Positions 61,738 through 64,000 of a DNA stretch of 64,000 bases are shown here, in pieces. The notes under the pieces are model-generated. The model was not told the DNA's origin, ran no database searches, and saw nothing but the letters and a program-made list of their open reading frames with translations. Position 1 is the first letter of the stretch. Each line of letters starts with the position of its first letter. A program made the position numbers and the translations under genes. Location: positions 1 to 64,000 of the forward strand of contig NZ_FMZC01000007.1 of the NCBI RefSeq assembly GCF_900102625.1. The letters are read 5' to 3'. This stretch comes from Paracidovorax valerianellae. GTDB taxonomy: Bacteria > Pseudomonadota > Gammaproteobacteria > Burkholderiales > Burkholderiaceae_C.

Positions 61738-62517
61738 TCAGGAGCGCTTAGCCGCCATGCCTTCGTCGATGCAGCGCTGGTAGGCCTGCACCGTGGCGGC
61801 GTAGCCCAGCTCCAGCGCATCGGCGATCAGCGCATGGCCGATGGACACCTCCAGCAGCCCGGGCACGCCCTGCACGAACGCGGCCAGGTTGTCGCGGTTC
61901 AGGTCGTGGCCGGCGTTCACGCCCAGCCCCGCGTCCAGGGCGGCCTGCGCGGCGGCACGGTAACGCTCCAGCTCGGCTGCCTGGCGCTCGGTGCCCCAGG
62001 CGGCGGCGTAGGGCTCGGTGTACAGCTCGACCCGGTCGGCGCCCACTGCGCGGGCGGCGGACATCTGCTCGGGCAGCGGGTCCATGAACAGGCTCACCCG
62101 CACGCCCAGTTGCCGGCACTCGGCGATCAGCGGCGCCAGGCGTTCGGCATCCTGCGGAAAGCTCCAGCCGTGGTCGCTGGTGAACTGGTCTTCGCTGTCG
62201 GGCACGAACGTGGCCTGCTGCGGGCGCACCGTGCGGATGAAGTCCATCAGGTTCTGCGACGGGTTGCCTTCGATGTTGAATTCCCGCTCCGGCCAGTTTT
62301 TCAGCAACGCCGCCAGGTCATGCACATCGCCCGAGCGGATGTGGCGCTCGTCGGGGCGGGGATGCACGGTAATGCCCTGGGCGCCCGCCTGCAGGCACAG
62401 CAGCGATGCGCGCGTGACGCTGGGAATGCCCAGGTGCCGCGTGTTGCGCACCAGGGCCACCTTGTTGACGTTGACCGACAGAGCGGTGCGGGCGGAAGCG
62501 GCGGAAGAACGGGTCAT
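61738..62517 (-). CDS. pdxJ: Pyridoxine 5'-phosphate synthase
   Basis: 259 residues from [23 protein letters not shown]-barrel enzyme making pyridoxine 5'-phosphate from deoxyxylulose phosphate and 1-amino-acetone phosphate. [40 protein letters not shown] and [16 protein letters not shown] hold the substrate site; [14 protein letters not shown] is the late conserved block. ATG overlaps the recO stop. Confidence 0.96.
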   Translation of the reverse strand: MTRSSAASARTALSVNVNKVALVRNTRHLGIPSVTRASLLCLQAGAQGITVHPRPDERHIRSGDVHDLAALLKNWPEREFNIEGNPSQNLMDFIRTVRPQQATFVPDSEDQFTSDHGWSFPQDAERLAPLIAECRQLGVRVSLFMDPLPEQMSAARAVGADRVELYTEPYAAAWGTERQAAELERYRAAAQAALDAGLGVNAGHDLNRDNLAAFVQGVPGLLEVSIGHALIADALELGYAATVQAYQRCIDEGMAAKRS

Positions 62518-63293
62518 AGCGATTGCAGGTCCATCATGAGCTGGCGGGTGCGCAGCACCGGGCTGCCGCAATGGTATTGCAGCAGCGTGCGCAACTGGGG
62601 TTTGAGTTCGCCCGCCACGGGAACGCCCGCCTGGGCGATCACGCGCAGCGTGGCGGTATAGCTGGCGCCCTCGCCGGCTTCCAGGGCCCGCTGCAAGGCC
62701 AGCCACTGCGAGCCGGCAAGCGCTGCACGGTCCGTGGCGATGGCGGGACGCAGCCCGGCCTCGGGCACCAGGGCATAGCGAGCGGCCGGCTGCAGCGGCG
62801 CCAGCGTCGCCGTCTCGGCCTCCAGACTGGGCAGCAGGCCGATCTCGCGCAGCAGCAGCAGTTCGAAGCTGCGCAGCACTGGTTCGAGCGCATCGCCGTG
62901 CTCGCTGCCCAGCACACGCACCACGCCGGCGTAGGCGTCGAACAACGGCGCGTGGGCATCTTCGCGGGCCACGAGCCGCATCAGCAGTTCATTGAGGTAC
63001 AGCCCCGACAGCAGCGCATCGCCCGTGGGCATGACATGGCCGCCGACCCACTCGGCCCCTTTGAGCGCATGGATCTCCCCCTGCCCGTCGCCGGACAGCG
63101 TGTAGTTCACCCGCAGGGGCTGCAGCGGCAGCAGCACGGGGCGAAAGTTGGAGGTGGGCTTTTTGGCGCCTTTGGCCACCAGCGCCACACGGCCGTGGTG
63201 GCGCGTGAACACGTCCAGGATCAGGCTGGACTCGCTCCAGTCGTAGCGGTGCAGCACGTAGGCGGGCTCATCGGAGATGCGGCGCACAGCCAT
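62514..63293 (-). CDS. recO: DNA repair protein RecO
   Basis: 259 residues. N-terminal OB fold ([40 protein letters not shown]) and a helical C-terminal domain. RecO works with RecR to load RecA on SSB-coated DNA. The zinc-binding cysteines of some Gram-positive RecO proteins are absent, as is usual for this group. It is followed directly by pdxJ (ATGA). Confidence 0.93.
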   Translation of the reverse strand: MAVRRISDEPAYVLHRYDWSESSLILDVFTRHHGRVALVAKGAKKPTSNFRPVLLPLQPLRVNYTLSGDGQGEIHALKGAEWVGGHVMPTGDALLSGLYLNELLMRLVAREDAHAPLFDAYAGVVRVLGSEHGDALEPVLRSFELLLLREIGLLPSLEAETATLAPLQPAARYALVPEAGLRPAIATDRAALAGSQWLALQRALEAGEGASYTATLRVIAQAGVPVAGELKPQLRTLLQYHCGSPVLRTRQLMMDLQSL

Positions 63294-63298
63294 GAATT

Positions 63299-63356
63299 GC
63301 TATTCTTTCAATAGCACACTGCCCTAGGTGGACATGTGCTGGAGGCCGATTTTCTC
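63299..63356. repeat. Dispersed intergenic repeat between recO and era
   Basis: GCTATTCTTTCAATAGC (63299-63315) then ACACTGCCCTAGGTGGACAT and GTGCTGGAGGCCGATTTTCT, a nearly complete copy. Confidence 0.75.
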
Positions 63357-63495
63357 AATATCCGGCTGGGCCGTACAGGCACGGGCACTGGCACTGGCCG
63401 CAACGCTGGAACCTGTGCCGCGCCCACCTTGGCGTCACTCGAAGCGCTGCCGCGGCGCCTTCGAGGAAACACAACGCCATCCGTTCGGCAAGGCG

Positions 63496-64000
63496 TCATT
63501 CATACCCGAACGAGCGCACGCGGGCCTCGTCGTCGGCCCAGCCCGAACGCACCTTGACCCAGATCTCGATGAACACCTTGGCGTCCATGAGCTTTTCCAG
63601 CTCCTGCCGCGCCTCGGTGCCGATGCGCTTCAGGCGCTCGCCCTTCTCGCCGATCACCATGGCCTTGTGGCCGTCGCGCTCCACCACGATGGTGGCGGCG
63701 ATGCGGATCATGCGGCTCTTGGTCTTGCCTTTTTCTTCCTCGAACTTGTCGATCACGACGGTCGAGGTGTAGGGCAACTCGTCGCCCGTGAAGCGGAACA
63801 GCTTCTCGCGCACGGTCTCCGACGCCAGGAATTTCTCGCTGCGGTCGGTGAGCTCGTCCTCGGCATACCACCAGGGCTGCTCGGGGAGGTATTTGGCACA
63901 GATGCCGAACAGGCGTTCGATGTCGCCCTTGTTCTTGGCCGACATGGGCACGAACTCGGTGAATGGATGGCGCTCCTGCATGCTTTTCAGCCACGGCGCG
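63496..64000 (-). CDS. era: GTPase Era, C-terminal part (cut by window end)
   Basis: About 167 residues of the C-terminal end, open past 64000. The KH RNA-binding domain is complete, with [20 protein letters not shown] and [20 protein letters not shown], after [20 protein letters not shown] and [20 protein letters not shown]. Era binds 16S rRNA in 30S assembly. Next to recO as in most proteobacteria. The GTPase domain lies outside the window. Confidence 0.95.
   Translation of the reverse strand, partial: APWLKSMQERHPFTEFVPMSAKNKGDIERLFGICAKYLPEQPWWYAEDELTDRSEKFLASETVREKLFRFTGDELPYTSTVVIDKFEEEKGKTKSRMIRIAATIVVERDGHKAMVIGEKGERLKRIGTEARQELEKLMDAKVFIEIWVKVRSGWADDEARVRSFGYE

Overview
This 64 kb window is a stretch of GC-rich chromosome from a betaproteobacterium of the order Burkholderiales, most like the Comamonadaceae (Acidovorax and relatives). 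The evidence is the gene order leuC-entericidin-leuD-leuB-asd-fimV-truA-trpF-trpB-trpA-accD, the order rpsF-priB-rpsR-rplI-dnaB, the cluster era-recO-pdxJ-acpS-nagZ, and a family of AT-rich 'GCTAT...ATAGC' intergenic repeats that I associate with that family. The assignment rests on recognition of proteins and gene order, not on a database search.

Layout. 1-340: end of an IS5-like element that runs into the 3' end of dusC. 232-7640: dusC, a DUF945 protein, a small unknown protein, a methyltransferase, a GNAT acetyltransferase, a coniferyl-aldehyde-type dehydrogenase and a small membrane protein. 7638-10304: clpB with a clear sigma-32 promoter. 10435-15390: molybdenum cofactor genes (moaE; mobB-moeA-moaD), small unknown genes and a DapA-family gene with an unusual structured leader. 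15467-19561: thrC, hom and an alanine-type aminotransferase. 19733-23094: Mth938-like protein, peroxiredoxin, PIN-PhoH ATPase and a small coiled-coil membrane protein. 23190-26249: dnaB and the ribosomal operon rpsF-priB-rpsR-rplI. 26404-30372: grpE-dnaK-dnaJ, with a sigma-32 promoter before grpE, a DnaA box before dnaK and a strong terminator after dnaJ. 30436-44470: a LysR regulator, the leucine genes leuCDB, asd with a Thr/Lys/Ile-rich leader peptide, fimV, truA, trpFBA and accD. 44559-54233: YggT, a LON-like protein and a compact surface-glycan locus built around GDP-L-fucose. 54309-57626: lysS, a receiver-GGDEF protein and an MscS channel. 57718-64000: a DUF3300 protein with a hexanucleotide repeat, then nagZ, acpS, pdxJ, recO and the 3' part of era.

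Most of the window is core housekeeping. The most unusual signals are regulatory. Two genes of aspartate-family type (the DapA-like gene and asd) are each preceded by a short open reading frame that starts 13-14 bases after a -10-like hexamer. In each case the end of that frame is rich in Lys or Thr/Lys/Ile codons and runs into RNA able to fold in competing ways. Other points of interest are the dispersed repeats, a 17-bp hairpin between accD and yggT, IS-altered coding at the end of dusC, and a fucose glycan locus with a flippase but no polymerase in view.
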